DNA of 38,290 nt, from NCBI RefSeq assembly GCF_004796535.1, contig NZ_SPHY01000017.1, positions 1 through 38,290 of the forward strand. Direction: 5' to 3'. The notes under the pieces are model-generated. The model saw only the letters and a list, made by a program, of their open reading frames with translations. It did not search any database and was not told the DNA's origin. Position numbers and translations under genes: made by a program. Of this stretch, positions 1-10,886 are shown piece after piece. The stretch is from Sphingomonas flavalba (GTDB lineage Bacteria > Pseudomonadota > Alphaproteobacteria > Sphingomonadales > Sphingomonadaceae). Position 1 is the stretch's first letter. Every line of letters begins with the position of its first letter.

Positions 1-391
1 GGCAGCACCGCCGCCCGCCGCGCCCGCGCCGGAACCGGCGAGCGACCATGGCGCCGTCCAGCTGCGCTCGATCGGCCCGGGCGGCTTCCTGCGCCAGGGG
101 CCGGGCGACCAGCAGGCGCCGATCGCCCCGGCGCCGCCGCGGCGGCTGGTCCCGGCCAAGCCCAGCCCGGAAATGGCGGGCAAGACGACGTTGCTCGACC
201 TGAGCGACAAGATCTGCAAATGGCCGCTCGGCCACCCCGGCGAGCCGGATTTCCATTTCTGCGGCGAACCGGTCAATCCCGGCTTTCCCTATTGCGTCGA
301 ACATTGCGGCCAGGCCTATCAGGCCCAGTTGCCGCGCCGCGACCGGCGCGCGCCGCCGCCGCTGCCGTTCGGCGGCCCACGGGTGCGCTGA
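1..391 (+). CDS. gcrA: GcrA cell cycle regulator, C-terminal part (5' truncated by window)
   Basis: The reading frame is open from base 2 and ends with TGA at 389-391, so only the C-terminal part of the protein is visible. The first half of this part is an Ala/Pro-rich linker. From about base 188 it carries the conserved GcrA tail: LLDLSDKICKWPLGHP, then a Cys-containing stretch ending in FHFCG, then PGFPYCVEHCGQAY. In the family, GcrA is an alphaproteobacterial transcription factor that works with sigma-70 holoenzyme and CcrM-methylated GANTC sites to control cell-cycle genes. The DNA-binding N-terminus lies outside the window. The internal ATG at 173 is in frame but is not the true start. 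The gene converges on the rhomboid gene. Confidence 0.93.
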   Translation, partial: AAPPPAAPAPEPASDHGAVQLRSIGPGGFLRQGPGDQQAPIAPAPPRRLVPAKPSPEMAGKTTLLDLSDKICKWPLGHPGEPDFHFCGEPVNPGFPYCVEHCGQAYQAQLPRRDRRAPPPLPFGGPRVR

Positions 392-404
392 CACTGGTGA
401 AATC

Positions 405-424
405 GCTCCTGCGAAGGCAGGAGC
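405..424. terminator. Perfect hairpin between convergent gcrA and rhomboid genes
   Basis: GCTCCTGC (405-412), the loop GAAG, and GCAGGAGC (417-424) form a perfect 8-bp stem with a four-base loop. It lies in the 39-bp gap between two converging genes, where a bidirectional terminator is expected. There is no clear T-tract on either side, so classical intrinsic termination is uncertain. It could equally be one copy of a dispersed short palindrome. Confidence 0.5.
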
Positions 425-430
425 CCGGAA

Positions 431-1066
431 TCAGGCTGAGCGATAGCGCCAGAGCAGCAACGGGCGGGCGAGCAGCAGCCCGGCGATAAAGCCGCCGATA
501 TGCGCGGCGACGGCGATGTGCATCTGCGAACCGGCGGTGGCCAGCGCGAACAACGCCTGGATCAATATCCACGCCGCCGCCAGCCACAGCACCCGGACGG
601 TGGCGGAGGACAAGGGGCCGATCGCGCGGACCTGCTGGCGGCTGAACAGCACCGCATAGGCGCCAAGCACCGCAGAGATCGCGCCGCTTGCCCCGATCAT
701 CGGTTCCGGCGCGAACGGCCCGGCGAAATACTGGGCGGCGGCCGATGCATAGGCGCCGACGCCATAGAGCACGGCAAACGGCCCGGCGCCGACCACGCTT
801 TCGACGAAACGCCCGCAAAAGGCCAGCATCAGCAGATTGAAGCCGAGATGGGCGACGCCGCCGTGCAACAGCGTCGCGCTGAGCGGAGTGAGCCACACCG
901 GCACGGCGCCGGTCAGGTTGACGAAACCGCTGATCCGGCCGGGAATGAAGCCGCCGAGATAAGTCGCCGCGTCGGCCTTGCCCAGCGCCCACAGCGCGAC
1001 ATAGACCAGCGCCGTGACCCAGAGCAGCGCCTGGGTCAGCCGGCCTTGCGGAAGCGTGATGGGCAT
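431..1066 (-). CDS. Rhomboid family intramembrane serine protease
   Basis: This 211-residue, very hydrophobic protein has about six membrane segments. It carries the rhomboid signature: HGGVAHLGFN around residues 68-77 (H73 and N77 match the HxxxN of the second helix), the nucleophile motif GASG at 125-128 (Ser127) and the partner histidine in AAHIGG (His189). Rhomboids cleave transmembrane substrates inside the bilayer using this Ser-His dyad; the substrate here cannot be told from sequence. The length fits the compact bacterial six-helix form with no extra domains. The ATG start is preceded by GAAGGA at a reasonable distance. The gene lies 49 bp downstream of greA on the same strand, so it could be co-transcribed with it. 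Confidence 0.93.
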   Translation of the reverse strand: MPITLPQGRLTQALLWVTALVYVALWALGKADAATYLGGFIPGRISGFVNLTGAVPVWLTPLSATLLHGGVAHLGFNLLMLAFCGRFVESVVGAGPFAVLYGVGAYASAAAQYFAGPFAPEPMIGASGAISAVLGAYAVLFSRQQVRAIGPLSSATVRVLWLAAAWILIQALFALATAGSQMHIAVAAHIGGFIAGLLLARPLLLWRYRSA

Positions 1067-1115
1067 CGGGGCTGGTCCTTCGGGCGCGCGGCAGCGAGGC
1101 CCGCGCCGTGGCGCT

Positions 1116-1595
1116 TTAGATGAATTCGATCTTCGACACCACGTACCAGCGATCGCCGGACGGCACCGTCACCTCGATCTCGTCCTCGATGCGGCGGCCG
1201 ATCAGCGCGCGGCCGAGCGGGGAATTGTACGAGATACGGCCGCGCTTGGCGTCGGCCTCGGTCTGGCCGACGATCTGATAGGTCACCGGCTTGTCGTTCT
1301 CGTCAAGCAGAGTCACGGTTGCGCCGAACACGATCTTGTCGCCAGACAGCGTCGTCGGATCGATCACCTGGGCGCGGCTCAGCCGATCCTCTATGTCGCT
1401 GATCGATGCCTCGATCTGGCCCTGCCGCTCCTTGGCCGCGTGATATTCGGCGTTCTCGGACAGGTCGCCATGGGCGCGCGCTTCCTCGATCGCGGCGATC
1501 ACCTCCGGCCGGTCGACGGTTTTCAGGCGGTGCAGCTCCTCGGAGAGCGTCTTGTGCCCTTCGGCCAGCATCGGCAGCTTCTCAACGGTTGCCAT
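1116..1595 (-). CDS. greA: Transcription elongation factor GreA
   Basis: The 159-residue product has the normal GreA length and architecture. An N-terminal coiled-coil domain carries the tip motif [16 protein letters not shown], with the acidic Asp and Glu that enter the RNA polymerase secondary channel. A C-terminal FKBP-like domain follows, with SPLGRALIG and the end [10 protein letters not shown]. GreA stimulates transcript cleavage by backtracked RNA polymerase. I chose the ATG at 1595 (MATVEK); an upstream in-frame ATG at 1613 would add six residues that are not typical of the family. The gene follows carB on the same strand after a 78-bp gap containing a hairpin. Confidence 0.95.
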   Translation of the reverse strand: MATVEKLPMLAEGHKTLSEELHRLKTVDRPEVIAAIEEARAHGDLSENAEYHAAKERQGQIEASISDIEDRLSRAQVIDPTTLSGDKIVFGATVTLLDENDKPVTYQIVGQTEADAKRGRISYNSPLGRALIGRRIEDEIEVTVPSGDRWYVVSKIEFI

Positions 1596-1650
1596 TCGTT
1601 CCACCCTTGTCAAAAGAAACTCGGCCGGCGACCCGTCATCCAGGCCGCCG

Positions 1651-1673
1651 TCCCGCGAAACAAAATTTCGGGA
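1651..1673 (-). terminator. Hairpin immediately after the carB stop codon
   Basis: On the minus strand, directly after the carB stop, TCCC and GAAA pair with TTTC and GGGA around a five-base A/T loop. This gives an eight-pair stem with a two-base bulge at 1655-1656. There is no long T-run. It may attenuate carB-to-greA readthrough or simply protect the carB 3' end. Confidence 0.4.
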
Positions 1674-4600
1674 TCAGGCGTGTAAACCCTCATAGTATGA
1701 CTGGAGGGGGCGCACTTCAAGAGGATGGGCGCGCAAAGCCTCTATCGCCCTGGCCGCCGCGACACTGGCGGCGGCGGTGGTAAAATAGGACAGCTTGCCG
1801 GAAATCGCCGACGCGCGGATCGATTGCGAATCCTTCAACGACTGCCAGCCTTCGGTGGTGTTGAAGATCAGGTCGACATCGCCGTCCTTGATCCGGTCGA
1901 CGATATGCGGGCGCCCCTGCGCGACCTTGTTCACCGTTTCGACCGCCACGCCGTTTTCCCGCAGGTAGCCGGCGGTACCCGCGGTAGCGATGATCGTGAA
2001 ACCAAGCCCGGACAGCGCCTTCACCGCCGGCAGGACGACCGGCTTGTCGCTGTCCTTGACGGACACGAACACCGTGCCGCCGGTCGGCAGGCTGGCGCCG
2101 GCGCCCATCTGCGCCTTGGCAAAGGCGGTGGCGAAATCCAGATCGATTCCCATGACTTCGCCGGTAGATTTCATCTCCGGTGACAACACCGGATCGACAC
2201 CGGGGAAGCGGCCGAACGGGAACACCGCCTCCTTTACCACGATATGATCGATCTTGCGGTCGATCCGCGGCAGATCGGCCAGCTTTTCCCCCGCCATCAC
2301 GCGGGCGGCGATCTTGGCGATCGGGGTGCCGATCGCCTTGGCGACGAACGGCACGGTGCGGCTGGCGCGCGGATTCACCTCGATCAAATAGACGTCGCCG
2401 TCCTTGACCGCGAACTGCACGTTCATCAGCCCCTTGACCTTCAGCGCGGTGGCGAGCGCCACGGTCTGCCGGTCGATCTCGGCGACGATCGCGTCGCTCA
2501 GGCTATAAGGCGGCAGCGAACAGGCGCTGTCGCCGGAATGGACGCCCGCCTCCTCGATATGCTGCATCACGCCGGTGACGACGACGTCCGTGCCGTCGGC
2601 GATCGCGTCGACGTCGACCTCGATCGCGTCGCGCAGGTAGCGATCGATCAGCACCGGGCTGTCCCCCGACACGCGCACCGCCGTCTGGATGTAGGAATCG
2701 AGCTGGGCCTGGCCGTCGACCACCTCCATCGCTCGGCCGCCAAGCACGTAGGACGGGCGCATCAGCACCGGATAGCCGATGCGTTCGGCGACCGCGACCG
2801 CCTCGTCCCGGCTGCGGGCGATGCCGTTGTCGGGCTGGCGCAGCTTCAGCTGGTTGACCAGCCGGGCGAAACGCTCGCGGTCCTCCGCAAGGTCGATCGC
2901 GTCGGGGCTGGTGCCGAGAATGGGGATACCGGCGTCCTCAAGCGCCTGCGCCAGTTTCAACGGTGTCTGGCCGCCGAACTGGACGATCACGCCGACCAGC
3001 TCGCCCTTCGACTGTTCGACATGCAGGATTTCCAGCACGTCCTCGGCGGTCAGCGGCTCGAAATACAGGCGGTCGGAGGTGTCATAGTCGGTGCTGACCG
3101 TTTCCGGGTTGCAGTTGACCATGATCGTTTCATAGCCGGCGTCGGCCAGCGCGAAGCAGGCGTGACAGCAGCAATAATCGAATTCGATGCCCTGGCCGAT
3201 CCGGTTCGGGCCGCCGCCCAGAATGACGATTTTCCTGCGGTCGGACGGCTGCGCCTCACATTCCGGCGCGTCGAAGAACGGCGCCTCGTAGGTCGAATAC
3301 ATGTAGGGCGTGCGCGCGTCGAATTCGGCGGCGCAGGTGTCGATGCGCTTGAACACCGGGCGGACGCCCAGCTTGTGGCGCAGCGCGCGCACCTCGTCCT
3401 CGGTCACGCCACCGGTCATCGCCACCACCGCGTCGCGCACCAGCCCGGAGCCGCGCGCGATCGCCCGGTCCATGCCCTGGCGCAGATTGGCGGATTGCAG
3501 CGCCAGCCAGGCGAGCCGCTTGTCGGAAAAGCCAAGGGCCTTCAGCCGGCGCAGGCCATCGGCATCCTGCGGCAGGCCGCCATCGACCACCTCGCGCTCC
3601 GCCGCGACGATCTCCGCCAGGCGGTCGAGGAACCATGGATCGAATTTCGATACCTGATGGACCTCGGCAACGCTCAGCCCCTCGCGCAGCGCCTGTGCGG
3701 CAACCAGCAGCCGGTCCGGCGTCGGGCGCGACAGTGCGGCGAGGATGTCGTCGCGCGACGCGCCGGCCAGCGCGTCGACAGTGTTCAGGCCCGACAGGCC
3801 GGTTTCCAGCCCGCGCAGTGCCTTTTGCAGGCTTTCGTGAAAATTCCGGCCGATTGCCATGACTTCGCCGACACTCTTCATCGACGTTGACAGCAGCGGC
3901 TCCGCCCCCTTGAACTTTTCAAAGGCGAAACGCGGAATCTTGGTGACGACATAGTCGATCGTCGGCTCGAAACTGGCCGGGGTGACGCCGGTAATGTCGT
4001 TGGTGATCTCGTCCAGCGAATAGCCGACCGCCAGCTTCGCCGCGACCTTGGCGATCGGGAAGCCGGTGGCCTTCGACGCCAGCGCCGAGGAGCGGCTGAC
4101 CCGCGGGTTCATTTCGATCACCACCAGCCGCCCGTCGGCGGGATTGACCGCGAACTGCACGTTGGAACCGCCGGTTTCCACCCCGATCTCGCGCAGCACC
4201 GCGATGCTGGCGTTGCGCATGATCTGGTATTCCTTGTCGGTCAGCGTCAGCGCCGGCGCGACGGTGATGGAATCGCCGGTGTGGACGCCCATCGGATCGA
4301 CATTCTCGATAGAGCAGATGATGATGCAGTTGTCGTTGCGGTCCCGCACGACTTCCATCTCATATTCTTTCCAGCCGAGCAGCGATTCCTCGATCAGCAC
4401 CTCGGTGGTCGGCGACGCATCCAGCCCGCCGGTGACGACGCTGACGAATTCGTCGCGATTGTAGGCGACGCCGCCACCGGTGCCGCCAAGCGTGAAGCTG
4501 GGCCGGATGATCGCCGGCAGGCCGACATGATCGAGCGCCGCCACCGCTTCTTCCAGCGTATGGGCAATGCGCGAACGGGCGCTTTCCAGCCCGATCCGGT

Positions 4601-5009
4601 CCATCGCGTCGCGGAATTTCAGCCGGTCCTCGGCCTTGTCGATCGCCTCGGCATCTGCGCCGATCATCTGGACGCCGAACTTCTCCAGCGTGCCGTCATT
4701 ATAGAGGGCGAGCGCGGTGTTGAGCGCCGTCTGCCCACCCATCGTCGGCAGCACCGCGTCGGGGCGTTCCTTCTCGATGATCTTGGCGACGATTTCCGGC
4801 GTGATCGGCTCAACATAGGTCGCGTCGGCCAGCTCCGGATCGGTCATGATCGTTGCCGGGTTGGAGTTGACCAGGATGATCCGGTAGCCCTCCTCCTTCA
4901 GCGCCTTGACCGCCTGGGTGCCCGAATAGTCGAACTCGCACGCCTGGCCGATAATGATCGGCCCCGCGCCGATGACGAGGATCGAGGAGATGTCGGTTCT
5001 TTTGGGCAT
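1674..5009 (-). CDS. carB: Carbamoyl phosphate synthase large subunit
   Basis: The 1111-residue protein matches full-length alphaproteobacterial CarB. It uses ammonia delivered by CarA, bicarbonate and two ATP to make carbamoyl phosphate for pyrimidine and arginine synthesis. Two homologous synthetase halves are visible: the first begins with [19 protein letters not shown], the second with [19 protein letters not shown]. Each is followed by an ATP-grasp domain with motifs such as [12 protein letters not shown] and RPSYVLGG. The last ~130 residues form the methylglyoxal-synthase-like allosteric domain ([24 protein letters not shown]), which in relatives binds UMP and ornithine. The gene follows carA on the same strand after an unusually long 100-bp spacer. 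Confidence 0.98.
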   Translation of the reverse strand: MPKRTDISSILVIGAGPIIIGQACEFDYSGTQAVKALKEEGYRIILVNSNPATIMTDPELADATYVEPITPEIVAKIIEKERPDAVLPTMGGQTALNTALALYNDGTLEKFGVQMIGADAEAIDKAEDRLKFRDAMDRIGLESARSRIAHTLEEAVAALDHVGLPAIIRPSFTLGGTGGGVAYNRDEFVSVVTGGLDASPTTEVLIEESLLGWKEYEMEVVRDRNDNCIIICSIENVDPMGVHTGDSITVAPALTLTDKEYQIMRNASIAVLREIGVETGGSNVQFAVNPADGRLVVIEMNPRVSRSSALASKATGFPIAKVAAKLAVGYSLDEITNDITGVTPASFEPTIDYVVTKIPRFAFEKFKGAEPLLSTSMKSVGEVMAIGRNFHESLQKALRGLETGLSGLNTVDALAGASRDDILAALSRPTPDRLLVAAQALREGLSVAEVHQVSKFDPWFLDRLAEIVAAEREVVDGGLPQDADGLRRLKALGFSDKRLAWLALQSANLRQGMDRAIARGSGLVRDAVVAMTGGVTEDEVRALRHKLGVRPVFKRIDTCAAEFDARTPYMYSTYEAPFFDAPECEAQPSDRRKIVILGGGPNRIGQGIEFDYCCCHACFALADAGYETIMVNCNPETVSTDYDTSDRLYFEPLTAEDVLEILHVEQSKGELVGVIVQFGGQTPLKLAQALEDAGIPILGTSPDAIDLAEDRERFARLVNQLKLRQPDNGIARSRDEAVAVAERIGYPVLMRPSYVLGGRAMEVVDGQAQLDSYIQTAVRVSGDSPVLIDRYLRDAIEVDVDAIADGTDVVVTGVMQHIEEAGVHSGDSACSLPPYSLSDAIVAEIDRQTVALATALKVKGLMNVQFAVKDGDVYLIEVNPRASRTVPFVAKAIGTPIAKIAARVMAGEKLADLPRIDRKIDHIVVKEAVFPFGRFPGVDPVLSPEMKSTGEVMGIDLDFATAFAKAQMGAGASLPTGGTVFVSVKDSDKPVVLPAVKALSGLGFTIIATAGTAGYLRENGVAVETVNKVAQGRPHIVDRIKDGDVDLIFNTTEGWQSLKDSQSIRASAISGKLSYFTTAAASVAAARAIEALRAHPLEVRPLQSYYEGLHA

Positions 5010-5036
5010 TAGTGGCCTTGGTGCATGCTGGAAGCG

Positions 5037-5067
5037 CCCTCACCCGTCAGGGGGGAAGGGGCGAGGG
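5037..5067. repeat. GC-rich imperfect palindrome in the carA-carB spacer
   Basis: CCCTC-A-CCC near 5037-5045 is mirrored by GGGG-C-GAGGG ending at 5067, with a G-rich loop between. It sits inside the 100-bp gap between carA and carB. The form resembles short intergenic palindromes common in GC-rich proteobacteria, but I cannot assign it to a named family. It could act as an mRNA stability element between the two cistrons. Confidence 0.4.
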
Positions 5068-5109
5068 AATTGGAAGACGGCGGGGCTTTACGCTGTTGCC
5101 GGAACGGAC

Positions 5110-6267
<1,158 letters not shown>

Positions 6268-6302
6268 CGTCTGGGGTGCTCCTGCTTGGGTAAACGGCGC
6301 GG

Positions 6303-6331
6303 TCGATAAGTGCCACGCACAGGCGGGTCAA
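6303..6331 (-). promoter_or_regulatory. Predicted sigma-70 promoter of carAB
   Basis: On the minus strand TTGACC (6331-6326) is separated by exactly 17 bases from TATCGA (6308-6303). This is a good housekeeping-type pair, placing the transcript start near 6296 and giving a leader of about 30 bases before the carA ATG at 6267. Confidence 0.6.
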
Positions 6332-6365
6332 TCTATTAAAAATCGCCCGGCCGCGCTATCCAGAA

Positions 6366-6379
6366 CGTTTCCGGAAACG
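6366..6379. promoter_or_regulatory. 14-bp perfect palindrome upstream of yqeY
   Basis: CGTTTCCGGAAACG is its own reverse complement. It ends 15 bases before the yqeY ATG, in the region between divergent carA and yqeY-dnaG-rpoD. A symmetrical site here could be an operator for a dimeric regulator of the operon. I do not recognise the motif as the target of a known factor. Confidence 0.4.
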
Positions 6380-6394
6380 AATGGAGCGCGCGGG

Positions 6395-6850
6395 ATGATT
6401 CGCGACGACATAAAGAGCGCGCTGATCGCCGCGATGAAGGCCGGCGACAAGGCCGCGACCGGCACGATCCGCATGGTGCAGGCCGCGATCAAGAACCGCG
6501 ACATCGAGCTGCGGACGAGCAGCATGACGCCGGACGACGACGTACTGGTCAGCGAAGTGCTGCAGAAGATGGTCAAGCAGCGGCGCGAATCGATCATCCT
6601 CTACGAGCAGGGCGGCCGCACCGACCTCGCCGAAGCGGAAAAGGCCGAGGTGGCGGTGATCGAGCGCTTCCTGCCCAAGATGCTGTCCGACGACGAGACG
6701 CGCGCCGCGATCGACGCGATCAAGGCGGAGATCGGCGCGACCGGCATAAAGGACATGGGCAAGGTGATGGCCGAATTGAAGACCCGCCACGCCGGCACGC
6801 TGGACATGAGCCGGGCCAGCGCGCTGGTGAAGGCGGCGCTGGCCGGCTGA
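6395..6850 (+). CDS. GatB/YqeY domain-containing protein
   Basis: The 151-residue product is a stand-alone GatB/YqeY domain: MIRDDIKSALIAAMKAGDK at the N-terminus, a central Lys/Glu-rich helical region (RRESIILYEQGGRTDLAE), and the C-terminal GIKDMGKVMAELK motif with the family-typical KALAG-like end. YqeY proteins resemble the tRNA-binding tail of the amidotransferase GatB, but their own role is not settled. I chose the ATG at 6395 because homology begins there. The frame is open further upstream, but that part overlaps the carA leader and looks non-coding. The gene is followed after 7 bp by dnaG, an arrangement typical of alphaproteobacteria. Confidence 0.92.
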   Translation: MIRDDIKSALIAAMKAGDKAATGTIRMVQAAIKNRDIELRTSSMTPDDDVLVSEVLQKMVKQRRESIILYEQGGRTDLAEAEKAEVAVIERFLPKMLSDDETRAAIDAIKAEIGATGIKDMGKVMAELKTRHAGTLDMSRASALVKAALAG

Positions 6851-6857
6851 GGGCCGG

Positions 6858-8723
6858 GTGAGCCTTTCGGCTGCCTTCCTCGACGAACTACGCGCACGCA
6901 CGCTGTTGTCGGCGCTGATCGGCAAGACGGTGAAATTGCAGCGGGCGGGGCGGGAGTTCCGCGCCTGCTGTCCGTTTCACAACGAGAAGACGCCCAGCTT
7001 CTACGTCAATGACGAGAAGGGTTTTTATCACTGCTTCGGCTGCTCCGCGCATGGCGACGCGATCCGCTGGATGACCGACCAGCGCGGCCTGCCGTTCATC
7101 GACGCGGTCAAGGAACTGGCCGCCGCCGCCGGGATGGAGATGCCGGCACCCGATCCGCGCGCTGCCGAGGAGGCCGAGCGCGCCGATACCCTGCACGGGG
7201 TGATGGGAGAGGCCCAGCGCTGGTTCTCCGAGCAGCTCGACGGCATTTCCGGCGCCGGCGCGCGCGCTTATCTCGACCGGCGCGGCGTGAGCGAGTCGAC
7301 CCGCCGCGCGTTCGGGCTGGGCTTCGCGCCCGATTCGCGCAGCCAGTTGCGCGGCGCGCTGAAGACAGCCGGCGACCCGATGCTGGTCGAGGCCGGGCTG
7401 CTGATTTCGGTCGAGGGCAAGGAGCCGTACGACCGCTTCCGCGACCGGCTGATGATCCCGATCCGCGACCCGCGCGGCCGGGTGATCGCCTTCGGCGGCC
7501 GGATCATCGGCCAGGGCGAGCCGAAATACCTGAATTCGCCGGACACGCCGCTGTTCGACAAAGGCCGCACCCTCTACAACCTCGACAAGGCGGCGCCGGC
7601 GGCGCGCAAGGCCGGGCGGATCATCGTCGTCGAAGGGTATCTGGACGTGATCGCGCTGGCCCAGGTCGGCATCGGCGAAGCGGTCGCGCCGCTCGGCACC
7701 GCGCTGACCGAGGCGCAACTGGAGCGGCTGTGGCGGATGAACGACGTGCCGATCCTGTGTTTCGACGGGGACTCCGCCGGGCAGAAGGCGGCGATCCGCG
7801 CCGGGCAGCGCGCCCTGCCCCTGCTCGCCCCCGGCCGATCGCTGGCCTTCGTCACCTTGCCGGCGGGCCAGGACCCGGACGACTTGATCCGCGCCGGCGG
7901 TGTGGTGACGGTCGAGGCGCTGCTCGACCGGCCGGAGCCGCTGGTCGACCGGCTGTGGCGCCATGCGCTGGAAGAGGGCGAACTGGCGACGCCGGAACAG
8001 CGCGCCGGGCTGCGCCGGCGGCTGGCCGACATGGCGGCCGCGATCGGCGACGCCGATGTGCGCCAGCAATATCAGGCGGAGTTCCGCGAGCGGTTCGAAG
8101 CGCGCTTCCTGACCCGCCGCCGCGACAGCGGGCCGCGCACCGGGACCGGCGGCGGCGGACGGCCGTTCATCCGCGGCTTCGCCCGCCCCGCCTCAACCGC
8201 TGCGCGCGGAATCGGCGCAACCGGCATCGATCGCGTTCTGGCGAAGAGCGTCGCGGCCGGATTGCTGCGCTTTCCCGCTGAAATCGCCCGCCATATGGAG
8301 GCGCTGGCCGGCCTTGAGTTCCACGATCCGGCGATCGCCCGGCTGATGACGGCGCTGGTCGAAGTGGCGATCACCGATCAGACGCTTGATAACGGACGCC
8401 TGTCGACCATATTGGCGACATCCGAGTATAATAATGTCGCACATGAGCTGCTGCGGGCTGACAGTCTGCCCTTCTCCTTCACCCGCAGGGACGCGGAGCC
8501 GGAGAAAGCGCGGGCCGACCTGGACGAAGCGATCCAGGTGATGGTTTCACGGCCCGAGGTCGACGCGGCGCTGCATGCGGCGACGGGGCGGCTTCAGGCG
8601 CGGTTTGATGATGAGACCTTTGCCGAGCAACAGCGTTTGCTTGGTCTGAGGGGCGATGTAGAGCGGCGCCTCGCCAACCTGATGCAGGGCGGCGAGGACG
8701 GCCGGGAGTTCGAAGGCGAATAG
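6858..8723 (+). CDS. dnaG: DNA primase DnaG
   Basis: The 621-residue protein synthesises RNA primers at replication forks. The N-terminal CHC2 zinc-binding domain has CPFH (Cys38, His41) and CFGC (Cys59, Cys62). The catalytic core contains the conserved FGGRIIGQGEPKYLNSPDTPLF region, and the TOPRIM domain follows with EGYLD (259-263) and FDGDSAG (302-308). The C-terminal ~180 residues are the divergent helicase-interacting domain. The start codon is GTG at 6858, with GAGGG four bases upstream overlapping the end of yqeY. The stop TAG at 8721-8723 directly touches the rpoD ATG, so the two genes are probably translationally coupled. Confidence 0.97.
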   Translation: MSLSAAFLDELRARTLLSALIGKTVKLQRAGREFRACCPFHNEKTPSFYVNDEKGFYHCFGCSAHGDAIRWMTDQRGLPFIDAVKELAAAAGMEMPAPDPRAAEEAERADTLHGVMGEAQRWFSEQLDGISGAGARAYLDRRGVSESTRRAFGLGFAPDSRSQLRGALKTAGDPMLVEAGLLISVEGKEPYDRFRDRLMIPIRDPRGRVIAFGGRIIGQGEPKYLNSPDTPLFDKGRTLYNLDKAAPAARKAGRIIVVEGYLDVIALAQVGIGEAVAPLGTALTEAQLERLWRMNDVPILCFDGDSAGQKAAIRAGQRALPLLAPGRSLAFVTLPAGQDPDDLIRAGGVVTVEALLDRPEPLVDRLWRHALEEGELATPEQRAGLRRRLADMAAAIGDADVRQQYQAEFRERFEARFLTRRRDSGPRTGTGGGGRPFIRGFARPASTAARGIGATGIDRVLAKSVAAGLLRFPAEIARHMEALAGLEFHDPAIARLMTALVEVAITDQTLDNGRLSTILATSEYNNVAHELLRADSLPFSFTRRDAEPEKARADLDEAIQVMVSRPEVDAALHAATGRLQARFDDETFAEQQRLLGLRGDVERRLANLMQGGEDGREFEGE

Positions 8724-10754
8724 ATGGCGAAGACGATTACGGCCGAGGCCGCTGACAAGACCGAAACCGGCGACGCGCCGCTGATCGACCTGAACGAGGC
8801 GTCGATCAAGAAGCTGATCGCCCGCGGCAAGAAGCGCGGCTACCTGACCTACGACGAGTTGAACGAGGCTCTGCCGCAGGACCAGATGTCGTCCGAGCAG
8901 ATCGAGGACATCATGTCGGCGCTGAACGACATGGGCGTCAACATCGTCGAGAACGAGGACGCCGGCGAGGACGCCGAGGAGCAGGCGCATCAGGACGAGG
9001 AAGAGGAGGCGATCGACACCCACGACGGCCCCGCCCCGTCCGTCAGCGAGAAGAAGACGACGACCGTCGACCGCACCGACGACCCGGTACGCATGTACCT
9101 GCGCGAAATGGGCGCCGTCGAGCTGCTCAGCCGCGAGGGCGAGATCGCCATCGCCAAGCGGATCGAGGCCGGCCGCGACACGATGATCCTGGGCCTGTGC
9201 GAAAGCCCGATCACCTTCAACGCGATCATCGGCTGGTCACAGGCGCTGAACGAAGGCCAGATGCAGCTGCGCGAGATCCTCGACCTCGACGCGATGCTGA
9301 CCAAGGACCCGTCCCCCGACAGCCTGGAGGACGAGGACAGCGGCGACGGCGAGATTTCCGAGAAGAATGCCGGCCCGTCCTACAAGGAAGAGGAGGACAT
9401 CGAGGAAGTATCGTCCGACGACGACGAGGAAGGCGCGATGACCGAGCGGCGCGCCAAGCGCCCGGTCGAGGACGACGACGAGGACAACACCCTGTCGCTG
9501 GCGGCAATGGAGGAGTTGCTGAAGCCCGCCGCGCTTGAGAAATTCGCGACGATCACCACGGTGTTCCGCAAATTCTCCAAGCTGCAGGTCGCGCGGCTGC
9601 AGGCGCTGGGCGCCGGCGAGACTTTCCCGCCCGCCGAAGAGAAGAAATACCACAAGCTGCGCGAGGACCTGACCGCCGAGGTCGAGAGCGTGCAGTTCCA
9701 CCAGACCAAGATCGAGTATCTGGTCGACCAGCTTTACGCCTATAACCGGCGGCTGACCGCGCTCGGCGGCCAGATGCTGCGCCTTGCCGAGCGCCACAAG
9801 GTGTCGCGCAAGGCGTTCCTCGACACCTATGTCAACCATGAGCTGGACGAGACCTGGCTCGACGGCGTCGGCAAGATCGACAAGAAATGGGCCGCCTTCG
9901 CTGCCGCCGAGGCCGATGCGGTCGATCGCATCCGCAGCGAGATCGGTGAAATCGCGCAGGCGACCGGCATGTCGCTGACCGAGTTCCGCCGCATCGTCAA
10001 CATGGTGCAGAAGGGCGAGCGCGAGGCACGTATCGCGAAGAAGGAGATGGTCGAGGCGAACCTGCGCCTGGTCATCTCGATCGCCAAGAAATACACCAAC
10101 CGCGGCCTGCAATTCCTCGATCTCATTCAGGAAGGCAATATCGGCCTGATGAAGGCGGTCGACAAGTTCGAGTATCGCCGCGGCTACAAGTTCAGCACCT
10201 ACGCGACGTGGTGGATCCGCCAGGCGATCACCCGTTCGATCGCCGACCAGGCGCGGACGATCCGCATCCCGGTCCACATGATCGAGACGATCAACAAGCT
10301 GGTCCGCACCAGCCGCCAGTTCCTGCACGAGCAGGGCCGCGAGCCGACGCCGGAGGAGATGGCCGAGCGCCTCTCCATGCCGCTGGAGAAGGTCCGCAAG
10401 GTGATGAAGATCGCCAAGGAGCCGATCTCCCTCGAAACGCCGATCGGCGACGAGGAGGATTCGCACCTGGGCGATTTCATCGAGGACAAGAACGCCGTCA
10501 TCCCGGTGGACGCGGCGATCCAGTCCAACCTGAAGGAAACCGTCACCCGCGTGCTCGCCAGCCTGACACCCCGCGAGGAGCGCGTGCTGCGCATGCGCTT
10601 CGGCATCGGCATGAACACCGACCACACGCTGGAAGAGGTCGGCCAGCAATTCAGCGTCACCCGCGAACGCATCCGCCAGATCGAGGCGAAGGCGCTGCGC
10701 AAGCTGAAGCACCCCAGCCGTTCACGCAAAATGCGCAGTTTCCTCGACCAGTGA
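8724..10754 (+). CDS. rpoD: RNA polymerase primary sigma factor RpoD (sigma-70)
   Basis: The 676-residue housekeeping sigma factor has all expected regions. Region 1.1 is at about residues 20-80, followed by a very acidic Asp/Glu-rich stretch. Region 1.2 contains [11 protein letters not shown] (120-130). A long non-conserved acidic insertion follows at about 190-255. Regions 2.1-2.4 have [19 protein letters not shown] and [10 protein letters not shown], and region 3 has [11 protein letters not shown]. Region 4 contains [16 protein letters not shown] and the helix-turn-helix [24 protein letters not shown]. It completes the yqeY-dnaG-rpoD cluster, with no intergenic base after dnaG. No strong terminator with a T-tract follows; small GC hairpins occur in the 132-bp gap. 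Confidence 0.98.
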   Translation: MAKTITAEAADKTETGDAPLIDLNEASIKKLIARGKKRGYLTYDELNEALPQDQMSSEQIEDIMSALNDMGVNIVENEDAGEDAEEQAHQDEEEEAIDTHDGPAPSVSEKKTTTVDRTDDPVRMYLREMGAVELLSREGEIAIAKRIEAGRDTMILGLCESPITFNAIIGWSQALNEGQMQLREILDLDAMLTKDPSPDSLEDEDSGDGEISEKNAGPSYKEEEDIEEVSSDDDEEGAMTERRAKRPVEDDDEDNTLSLAAMEELLKPAALEKFATITTVFRKFSKLQVARLQALGAGETFPPAEEKKYHKLREDLTAEVESVQFHQTKIEYLVDQLYAYNRRLTALGGQMLRLAERHKVSRKAFLDTYVNHELDETWLDGVGKIDKKWAAFAAAEADAVDRIRSEIGEIAQATGMSLTEFRRIVNMVQKGEREARIAKKEMVEANLRLVISIAKKYTNRGLQFLDLIQEGNIGLMKAVDKFEYRRGYKFSTYATWWIRQAITRSIADQARTIRIPVHMIETINKLVRTSRQFLHEQGREPTPEEMAERLSMPLEKVRKVMKIAKEPISLETPIGDEEDSHLGDFIEDKNAVIPVDAAIQSNLKETVTRVLASLTPREERVLRMRFGIGMNTDHTLEEVGQQFSVTRERIRQIEAKALRKLKHPSRSRKMRSFLDQ

Positions 10755-10854
10755 GGCGAAGCGTGGCGTGCAAGCGGCGGAAAGCCGTGGCTAAAATCGC
10801 ATAAACCAGCTCTTTACGCGCTTCGGTTATAAGCCGTGTCCGATAGTCCCGCGT

Positions 10855-10869
10855 CCGCCGCAAAGGCGG
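10855..10869. other. Small GC hairpin in the gap after rpoD
   Basis: CCGCC (10855-10859) pairs with GGCGG (10865-10869) around a GCAAA loop, 17 bases before the GTG of the next gene. It may be an rpoD terminator or part of the next gene's leader. A second four-pair stem (CGGC/GCCG) lies at 10775-10787. Neither is followed by a T-run. Confidence 0.3.
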
Positions 10870-10886
10870 CGAGATAAGGGAAAAGG

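Noticed and set aside
273-992. Long open frame opposite and out of frame with the rhomboid gene
   Set aside because: Arg/Gly/Ala-rich product typical of a GC-rich shadow frame; the rhomboid frame has clear family motifs.
1596-1625. TTGACA just upstream of greA as a -35 element
   Set aside because: It lies too close to the greA start codon for a promoter with a -10 element to fit before the gene.
2244-3890. 548-codon open frame on the plus strand inside carB
   Set aside because: Entirely antisense to carB, rich in Asp/Arg/His repeats from mirrored codon bias, with no recognisable domain.
9237-10712. 491-codon antisense frame inside rpoD
   Set aside because: Fully covered by the rpoD coding frame; composition is that of a complement frame.
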